Shown here: in pieces, positions 19,616 to 28,269 of the stretch
Numbering within the stretch: position 1 is the first letter of the stretch
Layout of the letters: every line of letters begins with the position of its first letter
Program-made: the position numbers and the translations under genes
NCBI RefSeq assembly: GCF_014204325.1
Contig: NZ_JACHKT010000016.1
Location: 52,694-116,693, forward strand
Source of the DNA: Arcicella rosea
GTDB lineage: Bacteria > Bacteroidota > Bacteroidia > Cytophagales > Spirosomataceae
Length of the DNA stretch: 64,000 nt
Reading direction: 5' to 3'
The notes under the pieces: generated by a model
Database searches by the model: none
What the model saw: the letters and a program-made list of their open reading frames with translations, nothing else
What the model was told of the DNA's origin: nothing

Positions 19616-20746
19616 ATGTTCAAAAAAAGCTTATTTACGATACTATCGGTGATTTGCGTACTTGTAGTAAACCAAACGACTGCACAAAAATGGAAATCGG
19701 GATTATTGGTGGATGAATTTGTGGTTGAAAATCCGCCTTTTCCTGAAAGTCATGCCGCCACCATTGCCGAAACGCCCAAAGGTTTGGTTGCCGCTTGGTT
19801 TGGTGGTACGAAAGAGCGAAATCCTGATGTTTGTATTTGGGTAAGTAGCCATAAAAATGGTAAATGGCAAGCACCACAAAACGTTGCGAATGGCATCGTG
19901 AACGATACTTTACGATATGCTTGCTGGAACCCAGTATTATTCCAAATTCCGAATGGCGATTTAATGCTTTTCTACAAAATAGGCCCAAGCCCTGCGAAAT
20001 GGAAAGGTTGGTTAAAAACATCTTCAGATAATGGTCTTACTTGGTCGGAAGCGAAAGCTTTACCAGAAGGTTATATCGGCCCCGTAAAAAATAAGCCAGT
20101 TTTATTGAGTAACGGAAACCTGTTTTGTCCGACAAGTACAGAAGGTTCAGGCTGGAAATTGCATTTTGAAGTAACGCCAGATTTTGGGAAAACATGGAGA
20201 ATCGTTGGCCCAATCAATGATGGAAAAACTTTTAATGCCATTCAACCAAGTATTTTAGATCATGGAAAAGGTAAATTACAAATTTTAGCAAGAAGTAGAG
20301 ACAGAGCAATTATTGAATCGTGGTCAACTGATAATGGAGAAACTTGGTCGCCTTTAGCAAAAGCTAGTTTACCAAATAATAATTCTGGAACAGACGCTGT
20401 GACTTTGAAAAATGGGAAACATTTATTGGTTTATAACCATGTTTTACCGCCGGGCGATTTAGCAAAAGGGCCAAGAACACCCTTAAACTTATCGCTAACG
20501 AAAGACGGAAAAGAATGGTATGCAGCTTTAATTATTGAAGATTCGCCAATAAGTCAATATTCATATCCTTCCATCATTCAAACGTCAGATGGTTTGGTTC
20601 ACGTAATTTATACTTGGCGAAGAAAGAAAATTAAACATGCCGTAATCGACCCTTCTAAATTGAAATTGAAGAAAATTACCAATGGAGAATGGCCGAAAAT
20701 CAAAGGATACGAAGCACCAAAGGGCGGAGAAATTACTAAAGACTAA
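19616..20746 (+). CDS. Sialidase-like (BNR) beta-propeller hydrolase
   Basis: 376 residues from the ATG at 19616. An upstream GTG frame starting at 19565 is rejected because the internal Met opens a clear signal peptide (MFKKSLFTILSVICVLVV...TTAQ). The sequence has a six-bladed BNR_2-type propeller with PESHAATIAETPKGLVAAWFGGTKE, Asp boxes SSDNGLTWSEA and STDNGETWSPL, and IQPSILDHGKGKLQILARSRD. Sialic acid is absent from pectin, but RG-II carries the 2-keto-3-deoxy acids Kdo and Dha, so a ketoside hydrolase role is plausible (inference). A non-GH33 glycosidase of this fold is the alternative. It starts 50 bp after the GH78 stop. Confidence 0.72.
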   Translation: MFKKSLFTILSVICVLVVNQTTAQKWKSGLLVDEFVVENPPFPESHAATIAETPKGLVAAWFGGTKERNPDVCIWVSSHKNGKWQAPQNVANGIVNDTLRYACWNPVLFQIPNGDLMLFYKIGPSPAKWKGWLKTSSDNGLTWSEAKALPEGYIGPVKNKPVLLSNGNLFCPTSTEGSGWKLHFEVTPDFGKTWRIVGPINDGKTFNAIQPSILDHGKGKLQILARSRDRAIIESWSTDNGETWSPLAKASLPNNNSGTDAVTLKNGKHLLVYNHVLPPGDLAKGPRTPLNLSLTKDGKEWYAALIIEDSPISQYSYPSIIQTSDGLVHVIYTWRRKKIKHAVIDPSKLKLKKITNGEWPKIKGYEAPKGGEITKD

Positions 20747-20750
20747 GCGT

Positions 20751-22139
20751 ATGAAATTCCTAAAAACTTGCTGTTTCTTGTTGTTGAGCTATTGTTCTTT
20801 GGCTCAAAATGCTGATAATGCTTTCAAAAAACCTTTGAAAGAGGTCATTGCTCAAATTGAAACTCGTTTTAAAGTGAAGATTCGCTACCCCGAAGATTTA
20901 GTAAAAGATAAATGGGTGACGTATGCAGATTGGCGTTTCAGACCAGATTTTGAAAAAACGATGACGAATGTATTGTCTTCGCAAGATATTACTTTCGCCA
21001 AAGAAGCCGAGAAAAAGTATAAACTTCAACCTTATCAATATCATTTAAAAACTCCCGAAGAAGGCGAACAACAGCTTACGTACTTATCTACTTTATACAA
21101 TGATGAAGCCAGTTGGGAAAAACGTAAAGACGAATTACAAGCTTGTATGTGGAAAGCGCTGAAACTTTCACCGTTGCCAGCGAAGCCAACAAGTAAAGTA
21201 ATTACGAATAATAAACGCATCATGAACGGCTATACCGTTGAAAATGTGGCGATTGAGACGATTTCTGGTGTTTATGTTTGTGGCTCTTTGTACATGCCTT
21301 TGGAAAGTAAAGGGAAAATTCCTGTGATTTTAAATCCTGACGGTCACTTCGGGGATGGTCGTTACCGTGCTGATTGTCAGTATCGTTGTGCGATGCAAGC
21401 TCGAATGGGAGCTATCGCTTTTAGCTATGACCTTTTTGCTTGGGGAGAATCTACTTTACAATTTAAGTCTGAAAATCACAGAAAAAGTTTGGCACAAACC
21501 ATGCAGACGTTAAACAGTATCCGAATTTTAGATTGGTTATTGTCATTTAGTAATGCAGATGCTAGTCGTGTGGGCATAACTGGTGGTTCGGGCGGTGGAA
21601 GCCAAACGATGTTAATTACCGCTTTGGACGATAGAATTACTTTGAGTGTACCCGTCGTAATGTTGTCCTCATACCACAGTGGTGGCTGTCCTTGCGAAAG
21701 CGGAATGGGCGTACATCTTTGCGGAAATGGGACAAATAATGTAGAAATTGCCTCAATGGCAGCACCAAGACCACAATTAATTTTATCAGACGGAAAAGAT
21801 TGGACACAACATGTTCCCGAAACAGAATTTCCTTTTCTTCAAAAAGTCTATGGTTTTTACGGAAAAACAGACGAAGTAAAAAATGTACATTTTCCCGAAG
21901 AAGGTCATGATTATGGAAAAAGTAAACGCTTGGCATTGTATGATTTTCTAGCAAAAAAATTCCAGTTGGATGTGAAAAAATTGAAAGATAAAACGGGAGT
22001 AATGGATGAATCCAAAGTAACGGTTGAGCCATTTTCAGCCATGTATGTTTTCGGTGAAAAAGGTGAAAATCTGCCCAAAAGTGCGGTGAAAGATTTTGAA
22101 ACATTAGAGAAAGTATTCGCCGAAGCGATAAAAAATTAG
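20751..22139 (+). CDS. CE19-like serine esterase with N-terminal STN-like domain
   Basis: 462 residues from the ATG at 20751 (signal peptide ending CSLAQNA; a longer in-frame start inside the previous gene is unlikely). Residues ~24-95 read like a secretin/TonB short N-terminal (STN) domain: PLKEVIAQIETRFKVKIRYPEDLV ... FEKTMTNVLSSQDITFAKE. Residues ~130-460 are an alpha/beta-hydrolase with nucleophile elbow GITGGSGGGSQ (Ser280), Asp347 in ILSDGKDW and His386 in EEGHDYG. The catalytic half resembles acetyl-xylan-esterase-like enzymes and the CE19 pectin methylesterases found in RG-II loci, so de-esterification of the galacturonan backbone is the best guess. Four bp behind the previous gene. 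Confidence 0.7.
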   Translation: MKFLKTCCFLLLSYCSLAQNADNAFKKPLKEVIAQIETRFKVKIRYPEDLVKDKWVTYADWRFRPDFEKTMTNVLSSQDITFAKEAEKKYKLQPYQYHLKTPEEGEQQLTYLSTLYNDEASWEKRKDELQACMWKALKLSPLPAKPTSKVITNNKRIMNGYTVENVAIETISGVYVCGSLYMPLESKGKIPVILNPDGHFGDGRYRADCQYRCAMQARMGAIAFSYDLFAWGESTLQFKSENHRKSLAQTMQTLNSIRILDWLLSFSNADASRVGITGGSGGGSQTMLITALDDRITLSVPVVMLSSYHSGGCPCESGMGVHLCGNGTNNVEIASMAAPRPQLILSDGKDWTQHVPETEFPFLQKVYGFYGKTDEVKNVHFPEEGHDYGKSKRLALYDFLAKKFQLDVKKLKDKTGVMDESKVTVEPFSAMYVFGEKGENLPKSAVKDFETLEKVFAEAIKN

Positions 22140-22144
22140 ATAAA

Positions 22145-23023
22145 ATGAGAAAGCTATCCATAGCGGTTTTAGTAACGACAGCGACTTTTCTCTGTTCGTT
22201 ACCATTGAAGAGTATTGCCCAAATAAATCAAAAATATAAAATTGGTGTCGTAGATTTGATGCTTTTGAAAAGGCAAAAACTAGGTGCATTGACGCTCACG
22301 AAGGAAATTGGAGCAGATGGAGTAGAAATTGACATGGGAGGTTTGGGCAAACGCCCAACATTTGAAAATGCCTTGGCGAATGATTCTATCAGAACAGTTT
22401 TTCTGAACAAAGCCAAAGAATTGAACATTGAAATGTTTTCATTGGCGATGACTGGCTATTATGCTCAGTCTTTTTGTGGAAGAGAAGAGTACAAAAAATC
22501 AATTGAAGATTGTATCAAAACGATGCAATTGATGAATATCAAAATTGCCTTTTTGCCTTTAGGCGTTCAATGTGATTTAAAAAAAGACCCAGCCCTGATA
22601 GATTCGGTAGTGGCTAGATTAAAAATTGCAGGTGAAATGGCAAAAAAAGCTGGAGTTATAATCGGTATAGAAACAGCATTGAGTGCGACCGAAGAGGTAA
22701 AATTATTAAAGGAAATAGGTTCGGAAGGAATTAAAATTTACTTCAATTTTTCTAGTCCTTTAAAAGAAGGAAGAGATTTATACAAAGAGTTGAAAATATT
22801 AGGCAAGAAAAACATTTGTATGATTCACTGCACCAATAAAGATGGCGTTTGGCTACAAAACGACCCAGAAATTGACATGAAAAAAGTAAAAGCCACGCTT
22901 GATAAAATGAAATGGACTGGCTGGTTGGTTATTGAGCGTTCAAGAGATGCGAATAAACCAAGAGATGTCAAAGGAAATTTTGGTGCAAATACTGCTTTTT
23001 TGAAAAGTATTTTCCAGCAATAA
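22145..23023 (+). CDS. Secreted sugar isomerase/epimerase-like TIM-barrel protein (AP endonuclease 2 family)
   Basis: 292 residues with an N-terminal signal peptide (LKSIAQINQKYK), so it is exported. The rest matches the xylose-isomerase-like TIM barrel: LTLTKEIGADGVEIDMGG, KELNIEMFSLAMTG, IEDCIKTMQLMNIKIAFLPL, KKAGVIIGIETAL, ICMIHCTNKDG and WTGWLVIERSRD. Metal ligands expected in the family (Glu, Asp, His, Glu) can be seen as IET, HCTN and IERS motifs. Such periplasmic members are common in Bacteroidota sugar loci next to Gfo/Idh/MocA oxidoreductases, as here, but their reactions are mostly unknown. It lies 5 bp after the esterase gene and 3 bp before GH141. Confidence 0.72.
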   Translation: MRKLSIAVLVTTATFLCSLPLKSIAQINQKYKIGVVDLMLLKRQKLGALTLTKEIGADGVEIDMGGLGKRPTFENALANDSIRTVFLNKAKELNIEMFSLAMTGYYAQSFCGREEYKKSIEDCIKTMQLMNIKIAFLPLGVQCDLKKDPALIDSVVARLKIAGEMAKKAGVIIGIETALSATEEVKLLKEIGSEGIKIYFNFSSPLKEGRDLYKELKILGKKNICMIHCTNKDGVWLQNDPEIDMKKVKATLDKMKWTGWLVIERSRDANKPRDVKGNFGANTAFLKSIFQQ

Positions 23024-23026
23024 ATT

Positions 23027-25543
23027 ATGAAACATTACCACTACATACTTGCTTTTTTGAGCTGCTGTTTTTCAACACAAATTCAGGCACAGACGGATAT
23101 TTGGGTTGCCCCAAATGGTGCTGATACTAATTTAGGGACAAAAGAAAATCCGCTTCAAACGGTTTCGATGGCGATTCGAAAAGTCCGTGAAATGCGTAGA
23201 TTGTCAGAAAACAATTTCTCAAAAGCCATTCATATTTATGTTCGTGAAGGAAATTATCAATTATACGAACCTATCACGATTCGTCCAGAAGATGCTGGCA
23301 CTTCATTGAGTCCAACGATAATAGAAGCAGCTCCAAATGAAAAACCAGTCATCAGCGGCGGTATTTCATTAAGTGGCTGGACAAAAGTAAAAGGTAACGT
23401 TATCGGTTTGCCAAAAGAAGCGATTGGAAAAGTTTGGGTGGCAGATGCACCAAAAGTTGGAGGAAATATATTGGATTTCAGACAATTGTGGGTGAATAAT
23501 CAAAAAGCGATTCGTGCAAAAGATACTCCTTATCCAACAATGAATCGTATTTTATCTTGGAATAAAAAAGAAGAAACCTGCTGGATTCCAACACCAAAAT
23601 TCCCAGAAATAGCAAAAGCCAACGGTGTAGAAATGTTTATTCACCAATGGTGGGCGATTGCCAATTTACGGATCAAAAAAATGGAAGTTCAAGGTGACAG
23701 TACAAAGCTTTCTTTTTTTCAACCAGAAAGTAAAATTCAGTCTGAGCATCCTTGGCCTGCACCGTGGATTTCAAAAGAAACAGGAAATTCCGCTTTCTAT
23801 TTAACCAATGCCATCCAGTTTTTGAACGAAGCTGGCGAGTGGTTTTTGGATAAAAAAGCTGAGAAATTATACTATATTCCACGAGCCAATGAAGTAATGG
23901 AAAAAGCGGAAGTAATTGCTCCTTCACTTGAAACTTTGGTGAGAATGGAAGGTACAATTGATCATCAAGTATCACACGTTTTCTTCAAAAATATTATTTT
24001 TTGTCATACTTCATGGTTGCGTCCTTCTCAGCAAGGGCACGTTCCGCATCAAGCTGGTTTGTATATGTTGGATGCTTACAAACTCAAAATGCCTGGAACG
24101 CCAGACAAAAAAACCTTAGAAAATCAAGCTTGGGTTGGTCGCCCAAAAGCTGCGGTGGAAGTTTCTTATGCCAATCATACAGGTTTTGAAGCTTGCCGTT
24201 TTGAACATTTGGCTTCTACTGGTTTAGATTATCACAAGGGCGTTCATGATAATTCTATCAAAGGAAATCTCTTCAAAGATATTGGCGGAACGGGTATTCA
24301 AGCAGGTGTTTTTGCAGATGAAGCTACCGAAATACATTTGCCTTATAATCCTTCTGATGAAAGAGAAATTTGTACAAACTTGCTGATTAGCAATAACTTA
24401 ATTTCAGATGTTACCAACGAAGATTGGGGTGCTGTTGGTATCGGAGCGGGTTTTGTAAGAGGCATTAATATCGAACACAATGACATTTCGGAAGTATCCT
24501 ATTCAGGCATAAGTATGGGTTGGGGCTGGACAAAAACCATCAACGCCATGAAAAATAATTACATTTCAGCCAACAAAATTCATCATTATGCCAAACACAT
24601 GTACGATGTTGCGGCAATTTATACTTTGTCGGCACAGCCCGGTTCTGTCATTTCCGAAAACTATGTCGATAGCATTTACAAAGCTCCTTACGCACACATC
24701 CCTAACCATTGGTTTTATTTATACACAGACGAAGGCTCTTCTTATTTTACGATAAAAGATAATTGGAGTCCCTCAGCAAAATTTCTACAAAATGCCAATG
24801 GCCCGGGAAATACTTGGCAAAATAACGGGCCACAAGTAGCAGACAGCATTAAAGTAAAAGCTGGAATTCAGACAGAATATGCCTATTTGTTAAAAGACAA
24901 AAAGCAAGCAGATAAGTATTGGGAAATCAATGTTGAAAAACCAGTTATTGTAGAATTGATTTCAGAAAATGGTCAGACGATAGACCGAAAAAAATTAGAT
25001 GAAATACTCTTGAAAAGTAAGGTTTCGCAAGAAGCACTATTTCAATGGGAAAATCATGTAGTGATTTTTGATAAAGTACAAGATGTGTATTTGCTGCGAG
25101 AAAGACTGAAAAATGCTTTTCCGAAAATTCAAATCAAGACTTATGATGATTTGTTTTATGAGTTCAATCAAGAAAAATGTAAAAATGGGAAGTCGGTAAA
25201 AGAATGGTCGCATACAATACTCACTGCCAATTTAGTAGCTGATACTACTTTACAAAAAGAGTATTTAAACTATCATGCTACACAGTTTGAAAAATGGTCA
25301 GAAGTATCACAAGGTTTTTGTAATGCTGATTTTCAACAATTATTGATTTATAAAAATGGCAGACAATTGATGTTGGTCATCAGTATTCCTAAAGGTGAAA
25401 GTTTGGATAAGCTCAATTCCAAAACGATAGAAAATAATCCTAAAATGGTAGAATGGAATCAATTAATGACAAAATATCAAGAAGGAATTTCTGGTACAAA
25501 AAAAGGTGAAACGTGGGTTTTCTTGAAACCAGCGAGTAATTAA
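23027..25543 (+). CDS. GH141-like parallel beta-helix glycosidase fused to an L-rhamnose/fucose mutarotase-like domain
   Basis: 838 residues with a signal peptide (QIQAQTDI). The first ~630 residues are a right-handed beta-helix: IWVAPNGADTNLGTKENPLQTVSMAIRKVREMR, IHIYVREGNYQLYEPITI and repeated ISNNLISDV / IEHNDISEVSYSGI rungs. This matches GH141, whose known RG-II member is an alpha-L-fucosidase of chain A. Residues ~728-838 resemble RhaM-type mutarotase (DUF718): EYLNYH retains the Tyr746-x3-His750 pair, followed by LLIYKNGRQLMLVIS, a Trp in MVEWNQLM and a closing WVFL. The conserved second-strand tyrosine of RhaM is not obvious, so the domain may be diverged. A fusion of sugar release and anomer conversion is inferred. 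Confidence 0.75.
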   Translation: MKHYHYILAFLSCCFSTQIQAQTDIWVAPNGADTNLGTKENPLQTVSMAIRKVREMRRLSENNFSKAIHIYVREGNYQLYEPITIRPEDAGTSLSPTIIEAAPNEKPVISGGISLSGWTKVKGNVIGLPKEAIGKVWVADAPKVGGNILDFRQLWVNNQKAIRAKDTPYPTMNRILSWNKKEETCWIPTPKFPEIAKANGVEMFIHQWWAIANLRIKKMEVQGDSTKLSFFQPESKIQSEHPWPAPWISKETGNSAFYLTNAIQFLNEAGEWFLDKKAEKLYYIPRANEVMEKAEVIAPSLETLVRMEGTIDHQVSHVFFKNIIFCHTSWLRPSQQGHVPHQAGLYMLDAYKLKMPGTPDKKTLENQAWVGRPKAAVEVSYANHTGFEACRFEHLASTGLDYHKGVHDNSIKGNLFKDIGGTGIQAGVFADEATEIHLPYNPSDEREICTNLLISNNLISDVTNEDWGAVGIGAGFVRGINIEHNDISEVSYSGISMGWGWTKTINAMKNNYISANKIHHYAKHMYDVAAIYTLSAQPGSVISENYVDSIYKAPYAHIPNHWFYLYTDEGSSYFTIKDNWSPSAKFLQNANGPGNTWQNNGPQVADSIKVKAGIQTEYAYLLKDKKQADKYWEINVEKPVIVELISENGQTIDRKKLDEILLKSKVSQEALFQWENHVVIFDKVQDVYLLRERLKNAFPKIQIKTYDDLFYEFNQEKCKNGKSVKEWSHTILTANLVADTTLQKEYLNYHATQFEKWSEVSQGFCNADFQQLLIYKNGRQLMLVISIPKGESLDKLNSKTIENNPKMVEWNQLMTKYQEGISGTKKGETWVFLKPASN

Positions 25544-25579
25544 AAATTAGATTCTCAAAATTAAAAAATAGCAATACAA

Positions 25580-26668
25580 ATGTTGAAATTAGGAATTTTA
25601 GGTTTAGGAGAAGGAAGAAGTACGATGTCGGCAGCCTTGGCAAGTACAAAATTAGAACTGGTAAAAGTATGCGACCGCAACATTGATTTGTGTAAGCAAA
25701 GAGCCAAAGAATTTGACTTTCATAATTATACAACTGAATATCAAGATTTATTAGACGATGAAAGTATTGATATTATTGCCATTTATACGCCCGATAAATT
25801 TCATGCAGAACATACCAAACAAGCTTTATTGCATGGAAAACACGTTGTTTGCACTAAGCCTTTTATTGATGATTTATCGAAAGCCAAAGAACTAATTGAA
25901 CTTTCAGAAAGTACTGGCAAGAAAGTATTTGTAGGGCAAAGCTCTCGTTTTTTCGAACCTATGAAAAAGCAAAGAGCTGACTTTGAAGCAGGATTAATCG
26001 GTGAATTAATTACGATTGAAGGCTATTATCATGCCGACCACAGATGGTTTTTAGACAAAGGTTGGTCGCTAGAAAATGCTTTTAAATGGCTTTATGGCGG
26101 TTTAAGTCATCCAGTAGATTTTATCAGATGGTATTTGCCAAACATTGAGGAAGTAATGGGTTATGGCATGTTGAGTTCAAACGGTTTGAAGGGCGGTTTG
26201 AAAAATGCAGACACCATGCACTTTATTTTTAAAGCGACTGACGGAAGAATAGCTAGAGTAAGTGGTGCATATACTGGACCAGTTCAGCCAGTGGTGCGAG
26301 ATAGCGAAATGAGTTGTATTTTAAGAGGAACAGAGGGCTGTAGCCAAGCCGATTATATGGATTTACGTTATGCGGTTACTACCAACACAGGAGAAGAAAT
26401 TGTACAAACTTGGGAACATAAGCTTAAGCATTATTTCCGTTTTGAGGGTAAAAGTCATCATGCTGGCGAGTACCAAAACTATTTAGAATACTTTGCCGAT
26501 TGCCTTGAAAGTGGCGAAACAGCTTATCCAAACATCAAAGAGGGCGTTGGAACTGTGGCTTTATTGCAAGCAATGGATAAATCTTTACAAACAGGTTTAC
26601 CCGTAAAAATTGCTGATGTTTTGGCAACACATCAATTAAGTGCAGACATTTTAAATAATCATAAATAA
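25580..26668 (+). CDS. Gfo/Idh/MocA-family NAD(P)-dependent oxidoreductase
   Basis: 362 residues, no signal peptide, so cytoplasmic. The Rossmann fold begins at the N-terminus (LKLGILGLGEGRSTMSAAL), with DIIAIYTPDKFHAEHTKQALLHGKHVVCTKPF, the family's conserved catalytic-lysine segment (CTKPF, equivalent to EKP). The C-terminal domain (EGYYHADHRWFLDKGWS, WLYGGLSHPVDFIRWYLPN) contains a conserved SHPVD histidine motif. It shares a 1-bp TAATG overlap with the SSS transporter, suggesting it acts on the imported sugar. Likely substrate is an RG-II monosaccharide or its lactone, but nothing in the sequence says which. Confidence 0.85.
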   Translation: MLKLGILGLGEGRSTMSAALASTKLELVKVCDRNIDLCKQRAKEFDFHNYTTEYQDLLDDESIDIIAIYTPDKFHAEHTKQALLHGKHVVCTKPFIDDLSKAKELIELSESTGKKVFVGQSSRFFEPMKKQRADFEAGLIGELITIEGYYHADHRWFLDKGWSLENAFKWLYGGLSHPVDFIRWYLPNIEEVMGYGMLSSNGLKGGLKNADTMHFIFKATDGRIARVSGAYTGPVQPVVRDSEMSCILRGTEGCSQADYMDLRYAVTTNTGEEIVQTWEHKLKHYFRFEGKSHHAGEYQNYLEYFADCLESGETAYPNIKEGVGTVALLQAMDKSLQTGLPVKIADVLATHQLSADILNNHK

Positions 26669-28251
26669 TGGGAAGCATCGTAGAACGCCTAACCATTTTA
26701 GATTATAGCATCGTTGTTGCCTACTTGGTGATATTGATTGTTATTGGTTATCGAGCAAGTTTTTCAGACAAATCTGATAAAGAAGGAACCTTATTTTTAG
26801 CCAATAAATCGTTGGGCTGGTCAAGCATTGGCTTTAATATGTGGGGGACAAACGTGGGACCTTCTATGTTACTTGCTTTTGCCAGTATTGGTTACAGTAC
26901 TGGAATCGTAGCTGTTAATTTTGATTGGTACGCTTTTGTATTTTTGTTTTTGCTGGCAATTGTTTTTGCACCAAAATACTTAGCTGCAAATGTAAGTACC
27001 ATGCCCGAATTCATGGGAAAACGTTACGGCGATTCTACCCAAACAATTTTAGCTTGGTATGCCTTGATTAAAATCTTAATCTCTTGGTTATCATTGGGTT
27101 TGTTCGCTGGTGGATTTTTAGTAAGACAAATTTTAGGCATTCCGATGTGGCAATCTGTGATTGTCTTGGTATTATTTGCTGGACTTTTTGCTTTTGCGGG
27201 TGGACTCAAAGCCATTGCCAAAGTAAATGTTTTTCAAATGATTTTACTGATTGCAGTTTCACTGACGCTTACTGTTTTGGGTGTTATTAAAGTAGGAGGA
27301 ATTTCCAAAGTATATCACAGTGTTCCTGCAGATTATTGGACATTGATTCATCCTGCAAGTGACCCAAAATATCCTTGGTATGCCATTTTATTGGGGTATC
27401 CAGTAGCAGCAGTGGCTTTTTTCTGTACCGATCAAGCAATGGTGCAATCGGTGTTGGGAGCGAAAAATTTAGAACAAGGTCAATTAGGCGTGAACTTTAT
27501 CGCTTGGCTTAAAATACTTTCTTTGCCTTTATTCATCCTGACAGGAATTTTATGCTACATACTTTTTCCAAATTTAAAAGACCCATCTGAAGCATATATG
27601 ACGATGGTGACGAATCTTTTCCCGCCCGGCATGAATGGTTTGGTCATCGTTGTGCTGATTGCAGTACTTGTCGGAACGATTGGTTCGTCATTGAATTCTC
27701 TAAGTACCGTTTTTACGATGGATGTGTATTTGAAGAAAATCAATCCTCAAGCTACCAATAATGAAATTATTAGGGTTGGTCGTATGACGGTAATTGCGGG
27801 TTGCTTTTTTGCCATCATGATGGCTTTGGCAATTGATACTATCAAAGGCTTGAATTTATTCGATGTTTTTCAATCGGTTTTGGGTTTTATTGCACCTCCT
27901 TTAGCTGTTGTTTTTTTATTAACTGTTTTCTGGAAAAGAACGACCAAGAAAGCAGTAAACTTTACACTTTCGGCGGGTTCAGTGTTTAGTTTGGGTGTAG
28001 GAGTAATGTATCTCTGGGTTTTTACGCCTGATAAATATCCTATTTGGCCGCATTATTTGTTACTTTCTTTTTTCATTTTTGCCTTTTTAACGGTGTTATC
28101 TATCATTATTTCATTATTAGACAAAGCTCCAACTGTTTATTTGGCAACATTAGACGAACAAAATAGCATAGAAAAACCAAGTAAAAAAGTATGGATTTCG
28201 TGGCTTTTATTAACGATTGTCATGATTGGGCTTTACCTTTTTTTTAACTAA
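26668..28251 (+). CDS. SSS-family Na+/solute symporter (sugar-type)
   Basis: 527-residue inner-membrane transporter with ~13-14 hydrophobic segments, of the sodium:solute symporter family (SLC5-like). Visible family motifs include LFLANKSLGWSSIGFNMWGTNVGPSMLLAFA (first helix region), FAGGLKAIAKVNVFQMILLIAVSLTLT and GTIGSSLNSLSTVFTMDVYLKKINPQA (the SS..NS sodium-site helix). It starts within the stop codon of the oxidoreductase gene and is followed 18 bp later by a GH78-like gene. It probably brings a released monosaccharide or uronic acid into the cytoplasm; the substrate is unknown. A second symporter of the family lies at 42012. Confidence 0.9.
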   Translation: MGSIVERLTILDYSIVVAYLVILIVIGYRASFSDKSDKEGTLFLANKSLGWSSIGFNMWGTNVGPSMLLAFASIGYSTGIVAVNFDWYAFVFLFLLAIVFAPKYLAANVSTMPEFMGKRYGDSTQTILAWYALIKILISWLSLGLFAGGFLVRQILGIPMWQSVIVLVLFAGLFAFAGGLKAIAKVNVFQMILLIAVSLTLTVLGVIKVGGISKVYHSVPADYWTLIHPASDPKYPWYAILLGYPVAAVAFFCTDQAMVQSVLGAKNLEQGQLGVNFIAWLKILSLPLFILTGILCYILFPNLKDPSEAYMTMVTNLFPPGMNGLVIVVLIAVLVGTIGSSLNSLSTVFTMDVYLKKINPQATNNEIIRVGRMTVIAGCFFAIMMALAIDTIKGLNLFDVFQSVLGFIAPPLAVVFLLTVFWKRTTKKAVNFTLSAGSVFSLGVGVMYLWVFTPDKYPIWPHYLLLSFFIFAFLTVLSIIISLLDKAPTVYLATLDEQNSIEKPSKKVWISWLLLTIVMIGLYLFFN

Positions 28252-28269
28252 TGAAAATTCAATTTTAAA

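Noticed and set aside
21637..22161. Antisense open frame of 174 codons over the CE19-like gene
   Set aside because: The + strand gene has a signal peptide, catalytic triad and operon spacing; the antisense frame has no recognisable domain and odd His/Leu/Arg composition.
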